From contig JACJXX010000001.1 of NCBI GenBank assembly GCA_020636435.1, positions 4,729,001-4,793,000 on the forward strand: a stretch of 64,000 nucleotides of DNA, in the 5' to 3' direction. Both the position numbers and the translations under genes were made by a program. Shown piece by piece: positions 35,087-43,568 of this stretch. Source of the DNA: Lewinellaceae bacterium. GTDB lineage: Bacteria > Bacteroidota > Bacteroidia > Chitinophagales > Saprospiraceae. Within the stretch, counting starts at the first letter, position 1. The number at the start of each line of letters is the position of its first letter. The notes beneath the pieces were generated by a model. It did not search any database. It saw only the letters and a program-made list of their open reading frames with translations, and was not told the DNA's origin.

Positions 35087-35247
35087 AGGGGCCGGCGAAG
35101 AATAACTTCCCCATTTGATGCGGCACTTTTTCCGCCATGCTGCGTTACTCGGTCAGTTGCGTCCGTACGGATGCGCCTTCCTCGTGCCTTGCCTGGCGAA
35201 AAAATAGCTCGCCTGAAATGATGAACTTATTTTTCTCCGGCCCCTTA
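35087..35247. repeat. Palindromic element D, copy 3 (161 bp)
   Basis: The outer arms AGGGGCCGGCGAAGAATAA (from 35087) and TTATTTTTCTCCGGCCCCT (to about 35246) pair with two mismatches. The core has CACTTTTTCCGCCATGCTGC, GATGCGCCTTCC and GTGCCTTGCCTGGCGAAAAA, matching copy 2 in order and orientation. It ends 16 bp before moaD. Confidence 0.75.
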
Positions 35248-35262
35248 GTCAGCAATTGCAAT

Positions 35263-35505
35263 ATGGAAATCAAGATACTCGCATTTGGCATAGCCAGGGA
35301 AATACTCGGCAGCGCCGCTTTTTCGATACAGCTGCCAGGGCAACCTACCGTTGGCCAGTTGAAAGCTCATTTGTGCCGGTCTTTTCCTGCTTTCGAAAAG
35401 CTGGCCTCCTTTGCCGTAGCGCTCAATGCGGAATACGCGGAAGACCAGCAGGCCATACAACCAGGAGATGAAGTGGTGATCATCCCTCCGGTGAGCGGTG
35501 GCTGA
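35263..35505 (+). CDS. moaD: MoaD, molybdopterin synthase sulfur-carrier subunit
   Basis: The 80-residue product has a ubiquitin-like fold and the required C-terminal Gly-Gly (IIPPVSGG), which is thiocarboxylated to carry sulfur into molybdopterin. The start MEIKILAFGIAREILG is typical; the frame is open upstream to 35137, but those codons translate element D. MoaD works as a heterotetramer with MoaE, encoded here 14 kb away at 49512. No other molybdenum cofactor gene lies beside it. Element D in the immediate 5' region may influence its expression. Confidence 0.9.
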   Translation: MEIKILAFGIAREILGSAAFSIQLPGQPTVGQLKAHLCRSFPAFEKLASFAVALNAEYAEDQQAIQPGDEVVIIPPVSGG

Positions 35506-35722
35506 TCCTCTAAATCATCCCGCTTTCAAAAAAGCATTTTGAGGCCTGTTTTATTTGCGTAACTTTAACCTGGCCATATTCCCTGGCCCGGAGCTTGCCT
35601 GGCGCCTCCCCCCGGCCTAAGATCAGATCAAGCCCAAATGCTTCCTATGCTTATTTCAGTCCCATGAACTGATCCAGTAGTCTGTCAAGCTTAAATTGAT
35701 AGATTATTTAGTAAGCATAACT

Positions 35723-38700
35723 ATGAGAATATACCTTACGTTAACACTTTCGCTTTCGGTGAGCGCGCTGCTTTGGTGCCAGCCTTCCGGCCTGGAGGAA
35801 GCGGCGCAATGCCAGAACAGAGCAGCCTCCCAATTGCTGAGCGGCAATTTCGAGGAGGCGATTGGCCAACTGGAAACCGCGGCTTCGCTTTATGCGTCTG
35901 CTCAGGAATGGGAATACTATTTCTCCTGCCTCAACCAGGTTACCAATGCCTATCTGGACCTGGGCCAGGTGGAGGAAGCCAAGCGCACGGCCAAAAAGGC
36001 GCTCTGGGAAAGCATCCGGCGCCTGGGCCGCGATAATGACGAGGCGGCCAAAGCCGCTCATCGGTTGGCGGAGGTTTACAGCCGCGCCGGCCGCCACGCC
36101 AAAGCCATAGAAGTTCATAAAATGGGGTTGATGATCCGGGAGAGCATTTACGGCAGCCGCCACACCCAGGTTGCCGATTCTTACGACTGGATCGCCGCCG
36201 CCTGGGCTGCCGCCGCCGATTATGGCCAGGCAGCCGACTACTACGAACGCGCTATGAGCCTGCGGAGGGAATTGCTGGGCCCCCGGCATCCGGACGTCGC
36301 CATCTCCTGCACCCACCTGGCCAACCTGGAACTGGCGCGGGAAAATTACACCCAGGCACTGGCCTACTATCAGGAAGCCTACGACATCAGCCGGAACCGC
36401 CTGGGAGAAAAGCACCCCGATGTAGCCGCCGCCCTGGCCTCTATGGCCTCGGCCAACCGGCTGCTCGGCAACCGGCAACTGGCCGAACAGCAATACCGGG
36501 AAGCCGCTCTTCTGTACCGGCAAAATCCCGATGCTAAAGGAGCCCGTGCAGCCGAAGCTTTCCACGAGCTGGCCGTCCAGTATTTCAACGACGGCAACCT
36601 GGACGGCGCCGCAGGTTTCGCCCGGCGCGCCGTTCAGGCCCTGGCCCTCAGCCAAACCGACGGCCGGCAGCGCGCTCACCAATACTACCAGTCTTTGGGG
36701 GCCATCCTGGCGGAAAAGGGCCAGTATAAAGAGGCGGCCGGCAGCTTCCGGCAGGCACTGGCGTCGAAAGCAGATCTTTCTGCCGACGATTATCAACAGT
36801 GGAGCGAAGCGCTGCGGCTTTCGGGAAGCCTGCCGGAAGCTCTGGGCGCCGCGACGGCTTTTCTGGAGTGGGCAGAGGGCCAGCCCGACCCTTACGCCAT
36901 GCTCAGCGCACGGACGCAAATGGGCAGGCTGCTCATCGAAACCGGCCGGGTGGAAGAGGGCGTCCGGCAAATTGCCCGGGTACTCAATCACGACGATACG
37001 CCCTTCTGGCTGTTGCAGGAGGCCAACCACTGCCTGGCGGATGCTTACCTCCGCAAGGGGGAGTATGACAAAGCCATTCAACAATATAAACTGCTGGCTG
37101 AAGAGTGGAAAAAAAGCCATCAGGCCGGCGCTGCGTTTTTTCTCTTCAGAGCCCTGCTGTCTTTGGGCAACACCCACAGCGACCTGGCCCGGCAAGACCG
37201 GAATACCCTGTACAACCTCGAAGCGGCCCTCAACACATTTGAAACGTGCGACAAGGTGCTCTTCGGCCTTCTGCGCTCCCCTTTGCCCTCAGAACACCTC
37301 CTCTTTATATCCGGCGCGCAGCAAAAGCTTTACAGCGATGCCATCCGGGCTTGTTATAGCCTTTACCAACAAAACCGGGAAGAGCGGCATCTCCGGTTGG
37401 CCTTTTACTTTTCCGAACGCAGCAAACAGTTGAGCGGGAGGCTGCCGCTGATGCTCTTGCCGCCTGCCAGCTTTGCCCGGGCGCCTCAGGCGCTGCTGAA
37501 ACAGGAGGCAGAAAACAGGCGGGCAGTGCAGTTGCTGTTCGGGTCGCTCAGGAACAACCGCCTGAACGAAGAAGCTACCGATTCTATTCAGAACCAGATT
37601 GAAGAGAAGGAAACCGAATACAGGTCCGTGCTGGCCAGGCTGGAGCGGGAAGCGCCTGATTATTACCGCCTGAAATTCGGGAGCGAGGTCGTGGAACCCG
37701 AGGAACTGAGTACCCTGTTGCAGCAACAGTCGGCAGCTTTGTACGCCTACTACCTCACAGACGAGGGCCTTTACACTTTTTATTTTACCGGAAAGGGGTT
37801 TCAACTATTCTGGTGGCCCTTAGATGAGGCTTTCCGCACCAGCCTCCACGATTTCCTCCAGATGGTTTTCACCGGCCCCGGGGAAAGCCTGTCGAACAAC
37901 CTGGAAGCTACCTATCGCCAGGCCACCGCTTTGGCGGTGCAATTGCACGAGAAGCTGCTGCCCGGCAAACCGGAACTGCCCGGCCAGCCTCTTTTTTTGT
38001 TGCCCCACGGCCTGCTTCAGTGGCTGCCGTTTGAGGCCCTGCTGCCATCGGCGCCGCCAAACGGGACTTTTGCCAACCTGCCCTACCTGGGGCTGAACCA
38101 CAGCATTTCTTACCACTCTTCCGCCACAGCATTGAAGGATGCGCTGGAATCCAGCGATTCTCAGGAGTATGAGTCCCGGTATGAGGCTTTTGTTTTTGCA
38201 GGAGATGACAACCAGGCAGCCATGAAGGGCGCTTTTGCCATGGATAAGGAGGATGCCGCTCCGTTGAATTATTTCCTCGATTTTGTCCGGGATTGGGCGG
38301 CCGAAACCAATGGGCGGCTCTGGGAAAGTCCATTGGCAGGGGAGTCCGTTTTCCGGGGCCTGCCTCCGGCAGAAGTAATGCTTCTGGCCCTGCCGGCCCA
38401 GGCCGGGCCTCTGCCCGATGACACCTTTTTGTGTTTTTCCGAAAAAGCAGACAGCCTGTTCGACAACCGCTTGTACTTGCGGGAAATCTACGGCCTTGAG
38501 AAACCCGTGGGATTATATATTTTGGCCTCCGCCAGGCCCTTGTCTCCGGAAAATTCCGGTTGGCAGGAGCTGGCGGAAGCCCTGCGTTACAGCCGCGGGC
38601 AGTCCCTGCTTTTTCACCGCTGGCCGGCGGCGGGCCCGCCTTCCGTTGAAATGTTGCAACTTTTCCGGAGCCACTGGCAGGCTACCGGAAGCGTGGCCAA

Positions 38701-38890
38701 GGGCCTGCAGGAAGCCCGGCGTGAATATCTGGACAGCCATCCGGAAATGGGGCACCCCCATTTCTGGGCCGGCTACTTATCCTATGGCCCGCCGGCAAAG
38801 ATACCCGCCGGCGCAGCTATCCCCGGGTTCTGGATCATAGCCGCCGTAGCCGGGTTGATCCTGATCGGGTGGCTGGTTCGGCTGCACTGA
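35723..38890 (+). CDS. TPR-CHAT protein with degenerate catalytic site
   Basis: From ATG 35723 (MRIYLTLTLSLSVSALLWCQ) the product has 1055 residues: a signal peptide, about ten TPR repeats (35-600, for example HPDVAISCTHLANLELARENY), a helical linker, a CHAT domain (about 640-1030) and a C-terminal membrane segment (IPGFWIIAAVAGLILIGWL). CHAT is a caspase-like peptidase fold. The His of the usual HFATHG motif is replaced by LALPAQA (near 38385) and the Cys of LSACETG by LASARPLS (near 38525), so protease activity is unlikely. The fold otherwise looks complete, ending HPHFWAGYLSYG. It probably acts as a periplasmic scaffold or sensor. Confidence 0.88.
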   Translation: MRIYLTLTLSLSVSALLWCQPSGLEEAAQCQNRAASQLLSGNFEEAIGQLETAASLYASAQEWEYYFSCLNQVTNAYLDLGQVEEAKRTAKKALWESIRRLGRDNDEAAKAAHRLAEVYSRAGRHAKAIEVHKMGLMIRESIYGSRHTQVADSYDWIAAAWAAAADYGQAADYYERAMSLRRELLGPRHPDVAISCTHLANLELARENYTQALAYYQEAYDISRNRLGEKHPDVAAALASMASANRLLGNRQLAEQQYREAALLYRQNPDAKGARAAEAFHELAVQYFNDGNLDGAAGFARRAVQALALSQTDGRQRAHQYYQSLGAILAEKGQYKEAAGSFRQALASKADLSADDYQQWSEALRLSGSLPEALGAATAFLEWAEGQPDPYAMLSARTQMGRLLIETGRVEEGVRQIARVLNHDDTPFWLLQEANHCLADAYLRKGEYDKAIQQYKLLAEEWKKSHQAGAAFFLFRALLSLGNTHSDLARQDRNTLYNLEAALNTFETCDKVLFGLLRSPLPSEHLLFISGAQQKLYSDAIRACYSLYQQNREERHLRLAFYFSERSKQLSGRLPLMLLPPASFARAPQALLKQEAENRRAVQLLFGSLRNNRLNEEATDSIQNQIEEKETEYRSVLARLEREAPDYYRLKFGSEVVEPEELSTLLQQQSAALYAYYLTDEGLYTFYFTGKGFQLFWWPLDEAFRTSLHDFLQMVFTGPGESLSNNLEATYRQATALAVQLHEKLLPGKPELPGQPLFLLPHGLLQWLPFEALLPSAPPNGTFANLPYLGLNHSISYHSSATALKDALESSDSQEYESRYEAFVFAGDDNQAAMKGAFAMDKEDAAPLNYFLDFVRDWAAETNGRLWESPLAGESVFRGLPPAEVMLLALPAQAGPLPDDTFLCFSEKADSLFDNRLYLREIYGLEKPVGLYILASARPLSPENSGWQELAEALRYSRGQSLLFHRWPAAGPPSVEMLQLFRSHWQATGSVAKGLQEARREYLDSHPEMGHPHFWAGYLSYGPPAKIPAGAAIPGFWIIAAVAGLILIGWLVRLH

Positions 38891-38891
38891 C

Positions 38892-39749
38892 CTACTGGTC
38901 GTATTGATGCAGGTCGAGGTCCTCGATGAGGGTGATCAATTTCTGGCCGTATTGTTTGTCCGTAGCATAACCGGCCATCGTCAACCCATGCGCCCAGCCC
39001 CGGTAGTCGGTTTTGCTAAGCTGGAACAATTGGCGGTAGCGGTCGGAGCGTTTCAGGAGCAGGCTGTGGGCGCGGTAACTTTCCCAGCTGCTTTTGTAAA
39101 TTCGGAAAAAGTCTTTGTGGCTGTCATCCGTGAAGTTGCTGCAGTGCCCTTTTTGGCAACTGCGGGAAAAACATTTTATGCCGAAGTGGTTTTTGTTGTG
39201 GGTTGCCAGCTTACTCTCTCCCACGTTGCTTTCCAGAAGCCCCTGCGCCAGCGTAATGCTGGCGGGGATGCCGTAGCTGTCCATCTCCGACCGGGCGACT
39301 TTCTCAAAGCGTTTAACGTATTTGAGCTGTTTGCGGCGCTTTTCCGCCAACAGCGCCTCGTTTTCATTGTTGGCCATTCCTTTCTGCTCATTGCTGAGGT
39401 TGGAATAGGTATTGGCCAGGTTGCTGACGTTAACGGCCGGCCCGTCGTAACTTGCCGGTACGGCCCTGGGCGCAGGGAGTTCCCCACCAGAAGCTTTGGC
39501 TGTGGGCAGAGGAAGGCTTGCCGGTTGAGCGCTCACGGTAGCCGGCGATTCGTCAACGCTTCCCAAATGAAAGGCTGCCGCCGGAATATTGCTCAGCTGA
39601 AGGTCAATGGCGAGGTCCTTTTCGTGAACCAGGTAAATGGCAATACCCAATAATACGGCTCTTAGCCAGTATTTCTGAATGTTCTGGTTGAGTTGCCGGC
39701 CGGCCCGGAAAGCTTTTTCCCTGGCATTTTGTATAGGTGTAAGGTCCAT
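38892..39749 (-). CDS. Glucosaminidase-domain protein, second copy
   Basis: The 285-residue product has one membrane segment near 30-42 (WLRAVLLGIAIYLVH), a low-complexity Ala/Ser/Pro linker and a GH73-like domain. The domain shows YGIPASITLAQGLLESNVGES with the likely catalytic Glu, NKNHFGIKCFSRSC, FRIYKSSWESYRAHS and LTMAGYATDKQYGQKLI. It should hydrolyse peptidoglycan glycan chains in the periplasm. It lacks the insert of the paralogue at 19045-20061 but has two Cys residues near the active site. It is convergent with the CHAT gene, 1 bp between the stops. Confidence 0.86.
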   Translation of the reverse strand: MDLTPIQNAREKAFRAGRQLNQNIQKYWLRAVLLGIAIYLVHEKDLAIDLQLSNIPAAAFHLGSVDESPATVSAQPASLPLPTAKASGGELPAPRAVPASYDGPAVNVSNLANTYSNLSNEQKGMANNENEALLAEKRRKQLKYVKRFEKVARSEMDSYGIPASITLAQGLLESNVGESKLATHNKNHFGIKCFSRSCQKGHCSNFTDDSHKDFFRIYKSSWESYRAHSLLLKRSDRYRQLFQLSKTDYRGWAHGLTMAGYATDKQYGQKLITLIEDLDLHQYDQ

Positions 39750-39953
39750 GTTAAACTTTTTTGTGTCGACAAACGAGTAGATGACTCAAATTTAAAATAT
39801 TTTGTGTTAAAATAAAATGATTAAAACTTTTTGTTTTCTATTTTTTCCGCCCTCCTTCCTCAGATTTGGGGCAACTTAGCCTGAAGCGCTTTGTGAATCA
39901 AAGGTTTATAACACAGTTTAACAATCCGGCAAGAAGGAATTAAGAATGAAAAA

Positions 39954-39984
39954 TTGGCAAAGTTGGCGCCTAAGGCTACCTTTG
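39954..39984 (+). promoter_or_regulatory. Promoter of the OmpH-like gene (TTG - 20 bp - TACCTTTG)
   Basis: TTG at 39954-39956 is followed after 20 bp by TACCTTTG (39977-39984), a good Bacteroidota promoter. It lies inside the upstream part of the open frame, so translation must start downstream, at ATG 40012 or 40015. Confidence 0.65.
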
Positions 39985-40011
39985 CAGCGATTTTCTTACA
40001 AATTCAAACCA

Positions 40012-40542
40012 ATGATGAAAAAAACCTTATTGTTGTCTGCCCTCGTAATATTGGGGGCCGTGGTTTCTTTTGCCCAGGAAAAATACGGGCACCTCAATTT
40101 TGGAAACCTCATATCCTCCATGGAAGAAACCAAAGCGGCGGACAGCGAGCTGGAAGCCTACCGGAAACAATTGGTAGCCAAGGGCGAGGAAATGGCGGTA
40201 AAGTTCAAGGAAGACTACCAGGCCGTTATTAAAGAGGCGCAGGCAGGCAACCTCACTCCTGCCCAGCAGCAGGAGAAAGAGCAGGAACTGAGCCAGAGAA
40301 GAGATGAAATCGTAGCCTACGAGCAGGAGGTAAGGCAAAAAGTAGACGCCAAGCGCCAGGAACTGCTTACCCCGATCATCAACAACGCGGAGGCAGCGGT
40401 GAAAGAGGTGGCTAAGAAAAACGGTTACGTTCTGATCTTCGACACCAGTGTTTACAATGCCGTGCTATTTGCACAGGACGCTGATGATGTCATGCCGATG
40501 GTGAAAGCGAGCCTCGGCATTAAAGAGCCGGTGGAGAAATAG
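40012..40542 (+). CDS. OmpH/Skp-family periplasmic chaperone
   Basis: The product (176 residues from ATG 40012) has a signal peptide (MMKKTLLLSALVILGAVVSFA) and the Skp layout: YGHLNFGNLISSM at the N-terminus, then two long charged helices rich in Glu, Gln and Lys (coiled coil, about 45-140) and a closing strand YVLIFDTSVYNAVLF. Skp trimers hold unfolded outer-membrane proteins in the periplasm. The frame is open from 39946, but a promoter at 39954-39984 rules out that start. A terminator hairpin lies within the convergent gene downstream. Its length is typical. Confidence 0.9.
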   Translation: MMKKTLLLSALVILGAVVSFAQEKYGHLNFGNLISSMEETKAADSELEAYRKQLVAKGEEMAVKFKEDYQAVIKEAQAGNLTPAQQQEKEQELSQRRDEIVAYEQEVRQKVDAKRQELLTPIINNAEAAVKEVAKKNGYVLIFDTSVYNAVLFAQDADDVMPMVKASLGIKEPVEK

Positions 40543-40547
40543 GGCGG

Positions 40548-41756
40548 TTAATTATTTTCCAGCCTGCTTTTGCGCTGGAATAGCCCTTGCCAGAGACGGG
40601 AAGGGCTATTTTTTCTTTGCAGTTTTGCCTGTAAAGCGATGAAATTGTTCAACGCGTTTTTGTCGACCACTCCTACCAGTTTCCCTTTGTCGTAAACCGG
40701 CAATATCCGGTGGCCTTTCCACTGTATCTTCGGGAACAGCGATTTCAGAGAATCAGAAGCCAGTATGGCTTCAAAGCGGTGGCTGGCCAGCTGTCCGGCG
40801 AGCAGGGGTTGCCCGCTTCCTTCCTGTTCCTGTTTGGCCGCTTCCAGTATCCGTTCTTCCGGAAGGATGCCGACCAGGTTCTGCCACTCGTCGAAGACCA
40901 GAAAGTTGTGCTCAATGCCCTGGCTCAGCGGCCCCATCGCGAGGTGAAGCGGGTCGCGGGTATAAAGCTTGGTAAACTGTGGCCGCAGCACGTCACTGAC
41001 CTTATGGTCTTCCAGCACGCCGTCGAGTTTCACCATCCGGTACTCGTTGGCGGCGGTGACAAAGACAAAAAGGCCGATCAGCGCGGTGATGAAATGAAAA
41101 TTCCACAGTCCATAAGCCATAAGCAGCACGGCGATCAACTGCCCGATGTAGACGGCAATTTGGGTGGCCCGCATCCGGCCCAGGCGCAGAGACAACAGCG
41201 CCCGCAACACCCGCCCGCCATCCATCGGAAATGCGGGGAGCAGGTTGAATACAGCCAGGACGACATTAAGCGCCACCAGGCCGAAGACAAAATATTGAAA
41301 GGGCGAAGGGTCGGATACAAAGAAGTTGCTTTGGGGGTAGAGCACCTGCATGAAAAAGTTGATAAAATTCTGGCGGCTCTCCTCAGAAGACAACAGCGGG
41401 ATAAAAGAGAGCACGGCTCCGATCGCAATATTGACCAAAGGGCCGGCAATGGCCACCAGAAACTCGTGCATGGGCTGTTCGGGCAACCGGTCCAACCGCG
41501 CAACCCCGCCGATGGGAGAAAGGATAATATCGCGGGTGTCGACGCCGAAACGGCGGGCAGTAAGGGCATGGCCATACTCGTGCAACACCACACAGGCGAA
41601 CAGGGCCAGGACAAAGACCATTATCCATCCCATTTCTCCCCAACTCAGGGATTTGCCCATGCCTTCGTAGAAGACATATACGAAGATCAGGACGAAAGTC
41701 CAGTGCACCTGTACCGGTATTCCAAAAAACTTGGCAATTTGAACAGCTCCTTTCAT
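40548..41756 (-). CDS. Site-2 protease family protein with CBS domains
   Basis: This 402-residue M50 metalloprotease of the inner membrane has six or so membrane segments. The zinc motif HEYGHA (near 62-67) and the second motif NLLPAFPMDGGRVL (near 170-183) are intact, and the cytoplasmic C-terminal half is a CBS pair (VSDVLRPQFTKLYTRDPLHLAM, HRILPVYDKGKLVGVVDK). Such enzymes cut membrane-embedded substrates, often anti-sigma factors or signal peptides; CBS domains may sense adenylates. It is convergent with the OmpH gene, 5 bp between the stops. The substrate is unknown. Confidence 0.9.
   Translation of the reverse strand: MKGAVQIAKFFGIPVQVHWTFVLIFVYVFYEGMGKSLSWGEMGWIMVFVLALFACVVLHEYGHALTARRFGVDTRDIILSPIGGVARLDRLPEQPMHEFLVAIAGPLVNIAIGAVLSFIPLLSSEESRQNFINFFMQVLYPQSNFFVSDPSPFQYFVFGLVALNVVLAVFNLLPAFPMDGGRVLRALLSLRLGRMRATQIAVYIGQLIAVLLMAYGLWNFHFITALIGLFVFVTAANEYRMVKLDGVLEDHKVSDVLRPQFTKLYTRDPLHLAMGPLSQGIEHNFLVFDEWQNLVGILPEERILEAAKQEQEGSGQPLLAGQLASHRFEAILASDSLKSLFPKIQWKGHRILPVYDKGKLVGVVDKNALNNFIALQAKLQRKNSPSRLWQGLFQRKSRLENN
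40579..40614 (+). terminator. Terminator of the OmpH-like gene, inside the convergent gene
   Basis: AATAGCCCTT (40579-40588) pairs with AAGGGCTATT (40601-40610) across a 12-nt loop, followed by TTTTCTTT. It lies 37 bp after the stop at 40542 and overlaps the last codons of the protease gene on the other strand. Confidence 0.65.
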
Positions 41757-41827
41757 TTCTGGTGTTTGCGTCTGGTTTTTGCGTACCCGGTACCGATGGT
41801 TACTGGCTTCGCTTCATCGTTGGTATA

Positions 41828-41835
41828 CAAACGTA
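41828..41835 (-). promoter_or_regulatory. -7 element of the protease gene (TACGTTTG, minus)
   Basis: CAAACGTA on the plus strand is TACGTTTG on the minus strand, 71 bp before the start at 41756. No clear -33 element is seen. Confidence 0.4.
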
Positions 41836-41916
41836 AAAATGCGGCCGGTAGTTGGCGGTATATAAAAAAAACACCTGCCTGTGAAGGACAGGTGCTTTGG
41901 GGAAGGGGGATTGCTG

Positions 41917-41956
41917 GATTGTTGGATTGTTAGATTGTTGGATTGTTGGATTGTTA
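41917..41956. repeat. Octanucleotide tandem repeat GATTGTTG (five units)
   Basis: Five units of GATTGTTG/GATTGTTA run from 41917 to 41956. With the array at 42003-42070 it fills the 321-bp gap between the protease and acyl-CoA dehydrogenase genes. Confidence 0.85.
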
Positions 41957-42002
41957 CGGCGGTCCTTATGCCGCTTCATGCATTCAACAATAGCAACCAT
42001 CT

Positions 42003-42070
42003 TGCCAACCATCCAACCATCCAACCATTGAGCCATCTAACCATTGAACCATCCAACCATCGCAACCATC
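42003..42070. repeat. Degenerate CCAACCAT tandem array
   Basis: About eight imperfect units of CCAACCAT, with variants such as CTAACCAT and GAACCAT, run from 42003 to 42070 and end 9 bp before the stop codon of the acyl-CoA dehydrogenase gene. Confidence 0.75.
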
Positions 42071-42078
42071 AATCCCCC

Positions 42079-43266
42079 TCACACCTTCTGCTCCATAGCG
42101 CTGCCAAAGATCGGCAAGTAAAGTTGCCCCTCCAGGATAGCCCTGGAAATCACGATGCGCTGTATTTCCGAAGTACCTTCGTAAATCTGGGTGATCTTGG
42201 CGTCGCGCATCAACCGTTCGACGTGGTATTCCTTCACGTAGCCATAACCACCGTGAATTTGCACCGCTTCCACGGTGTGGCGCATGGCTACTTCCGAAGC
42301 ATATAATTTAGCCATCGCACTGGCAGTGTCGTAGTCCATGCCCTGATCTTTTAGCCAGGCAGCGCGGTAGACCATCAGTTTGGCGGCCTCGATCTCGGTA
42401 GCCATATCCGCCAGTTTGAAAGCGATGGCCTGGTGTTTGCTGATCGGTTTGCCGAAGGCTTCGCGCTGTTTGGAGTAGTCGAGAGCCAGCTCGTAAGCGC
42501 CGCCGGCGATGCCCAGGGCCTGGGCGGCGATGCCGATGCGGCCGCCGGAGAGGGTTTTCATAGCGAACTTGAAGCCAAAGCCGTCTTCGCCGATGCGGTT
42601 TTCCTTGGGCACTTTCACGTCGGTATACATAATGGTGTGGGTATCCGAGGCGCGGATGCCCAGTTTGTCTTCTTTGGCGCCGATGGCCACCCCATCCCAA
42701 TCCGTTTCTACTATAAAGGCATTGATACCGCGGTGGCCGGCTTCCGGGTTGGTTTGGGCGATGACGAGGTGCAGCCTGGAGGAGCCACCGTTGGTAATCC
42801 AGTTTTTGGTGCCGTTGAGCAGGTAGTGGTCGCCCATGTCAACAGCGGTGGTGCGCTGGCTGGTGGCGTCGCTGCCGGCTTCGGGCTCGGAAAGGCAAAA
42901 AGCCCCGATCCATTCGCCGCTGGCCAACCTGGGCAGGTACTTCGATTTTTGCTCTTCCGTGCCGAAGGTTTCCAGCCCCCAGCACACCAGGGAGTTGTTG
43001 ACCGACATGATGACGGAACAGGAGCTGTCTACTTTGGAGATTTCCTCCATGGCCAGCACATAAGACAGGGTATCCATGCCGCCGCCGCCATATTCCGGTG
43101 AGGCCATCATGCCCATAAAGCCCAGTTCTCCCATTTTGCGTACTTCCTCTTTGGGGTACAATCCCTTGGAGTCGCGCTCGATCACGCCGGGCTTGAGGTC
43201 TTTCTGGGCAAATTCGCGGGCCGCTTCCTGCACGGCCAGTTGCTCTTCGTTTAATTCAAAAAACAT
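42079..43266 (-). CDS. Acyl-CoA dehydrogenase (short-chain type)
   Basis: The 395-residue product matches medium/short-chain acyl-CoA dehydrogenases that use FAD to oxidise acyl-CoA to 2-enoyl-CoA and pass electrons to electron-transfer flavoprotein. Motifs: FCLSEPEAGSDA and NGTKNWITNGG at the flavin site, QREAFGKPI, the dimer-contact HGGYGYVKEY and the C-terminal IYEGTSEIQR, whose Glu (near residue 367) is the catalytic base. Length is standard. It stands alone with its own -7 element. It probably serves fatty-acid or branched-chain amino-acid breakdown, as the neighbouring E1 gene would suggest. Confidence 0.93.
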   Translation of the reverse strand: MFFELNEEQLAVQEAAREFAQKDLKPGVIERDSKGLYPKEEVRKMGELGFMGMMASPEYGGGGMDTLSYVLAMEEISKVDSSCSVIMSVNNSLVCWGLETFGTEEQKSKYLPRLASGEWIGAFCLSEPEAGSDATSQRTTAVDMGDHYLLNGTKNWITNGGSSRLHLVIAQTNPEAGHRGINAFIVETDWDGVAIGAKEDKLGIRASDTHTIMYTDVKVPKENRIGEDGFGFKFAMKTLSGGRIGIAAQALGIAGGAYELALDYSKQREAFGKPISKHQAIAFKLADMATEIEAAKLMVYRAAWLKDQGMDYDTASAMAKLYASEVAMRHTVEAVQIHGGYGYVKEYHVERLMRDAKITQIYEGTSEIQRIVISRAILEGQLYLPIFGSAMEQKV

Positions 43267-43308
43267 TGGTTTATTTTTTAGTTAGGAGTATAGACAGTCT
43301 AACTTTTA

Positions 43309-43316
43309 CAAATTTA
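43309..43316 (-). promoter_or_regulatory. -7 element of the acyl-CoA dehydrogenase gene (TAAATTTG, minus)
   Basis: CAAATTTA on the plus strand is TAAATTTG on the minus strand, 42 bp before the start at 43266. Confidence 0.45.
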
Positions 43317-43507
43317 TACCGGGCTGTGTTGAGTATTTGCCTGCGAAATTAAGCTTATTTTGAGAGAAATGGTAGGAGGGGGAAGGCTTATTGAACGGCA
43401 AACTGCATTTTAGGAGGCCGTGGTGCGCATCAAATGCTGTTCGCGCACTTTAGGGTTTATTGACCGGTTCGGAAACCTGTATTTTCCCGATGAACTCTGG
43501 GACAGGC

Positions 43508-43568
43508 CATTTTGCATTCAGTATTTTATATTTTTCGGTTTATCCTCCGGGAATGATTGGCCCTACCC
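43508..43568. repeat. Palindromic element B, broken copy 3
   Basis: TTTTGCATTCAGTATTTT and CGGTTTATCCTCCGGGAATG, then ATTGGCCCTACCC, match the right half of copy 2 (23650-23723) with scattered changes. The left half is missing or unrecognisable. The end overlaps the last codons of the E1 gene. Confidence 0.65.

Noticed and set aside
35741..37195. Open frame of 484 codons on the minus strand
   Set aside because: It is antisense to TPR repeats of the CHAT protein; the periodic composition mirrors those repeats.
40710..41933. Open frame of 407 codons on the plus strand
   Set aside because: It is antisense to the site-2 protease, whose HEYGHA and PMDGGR motifs are intact.
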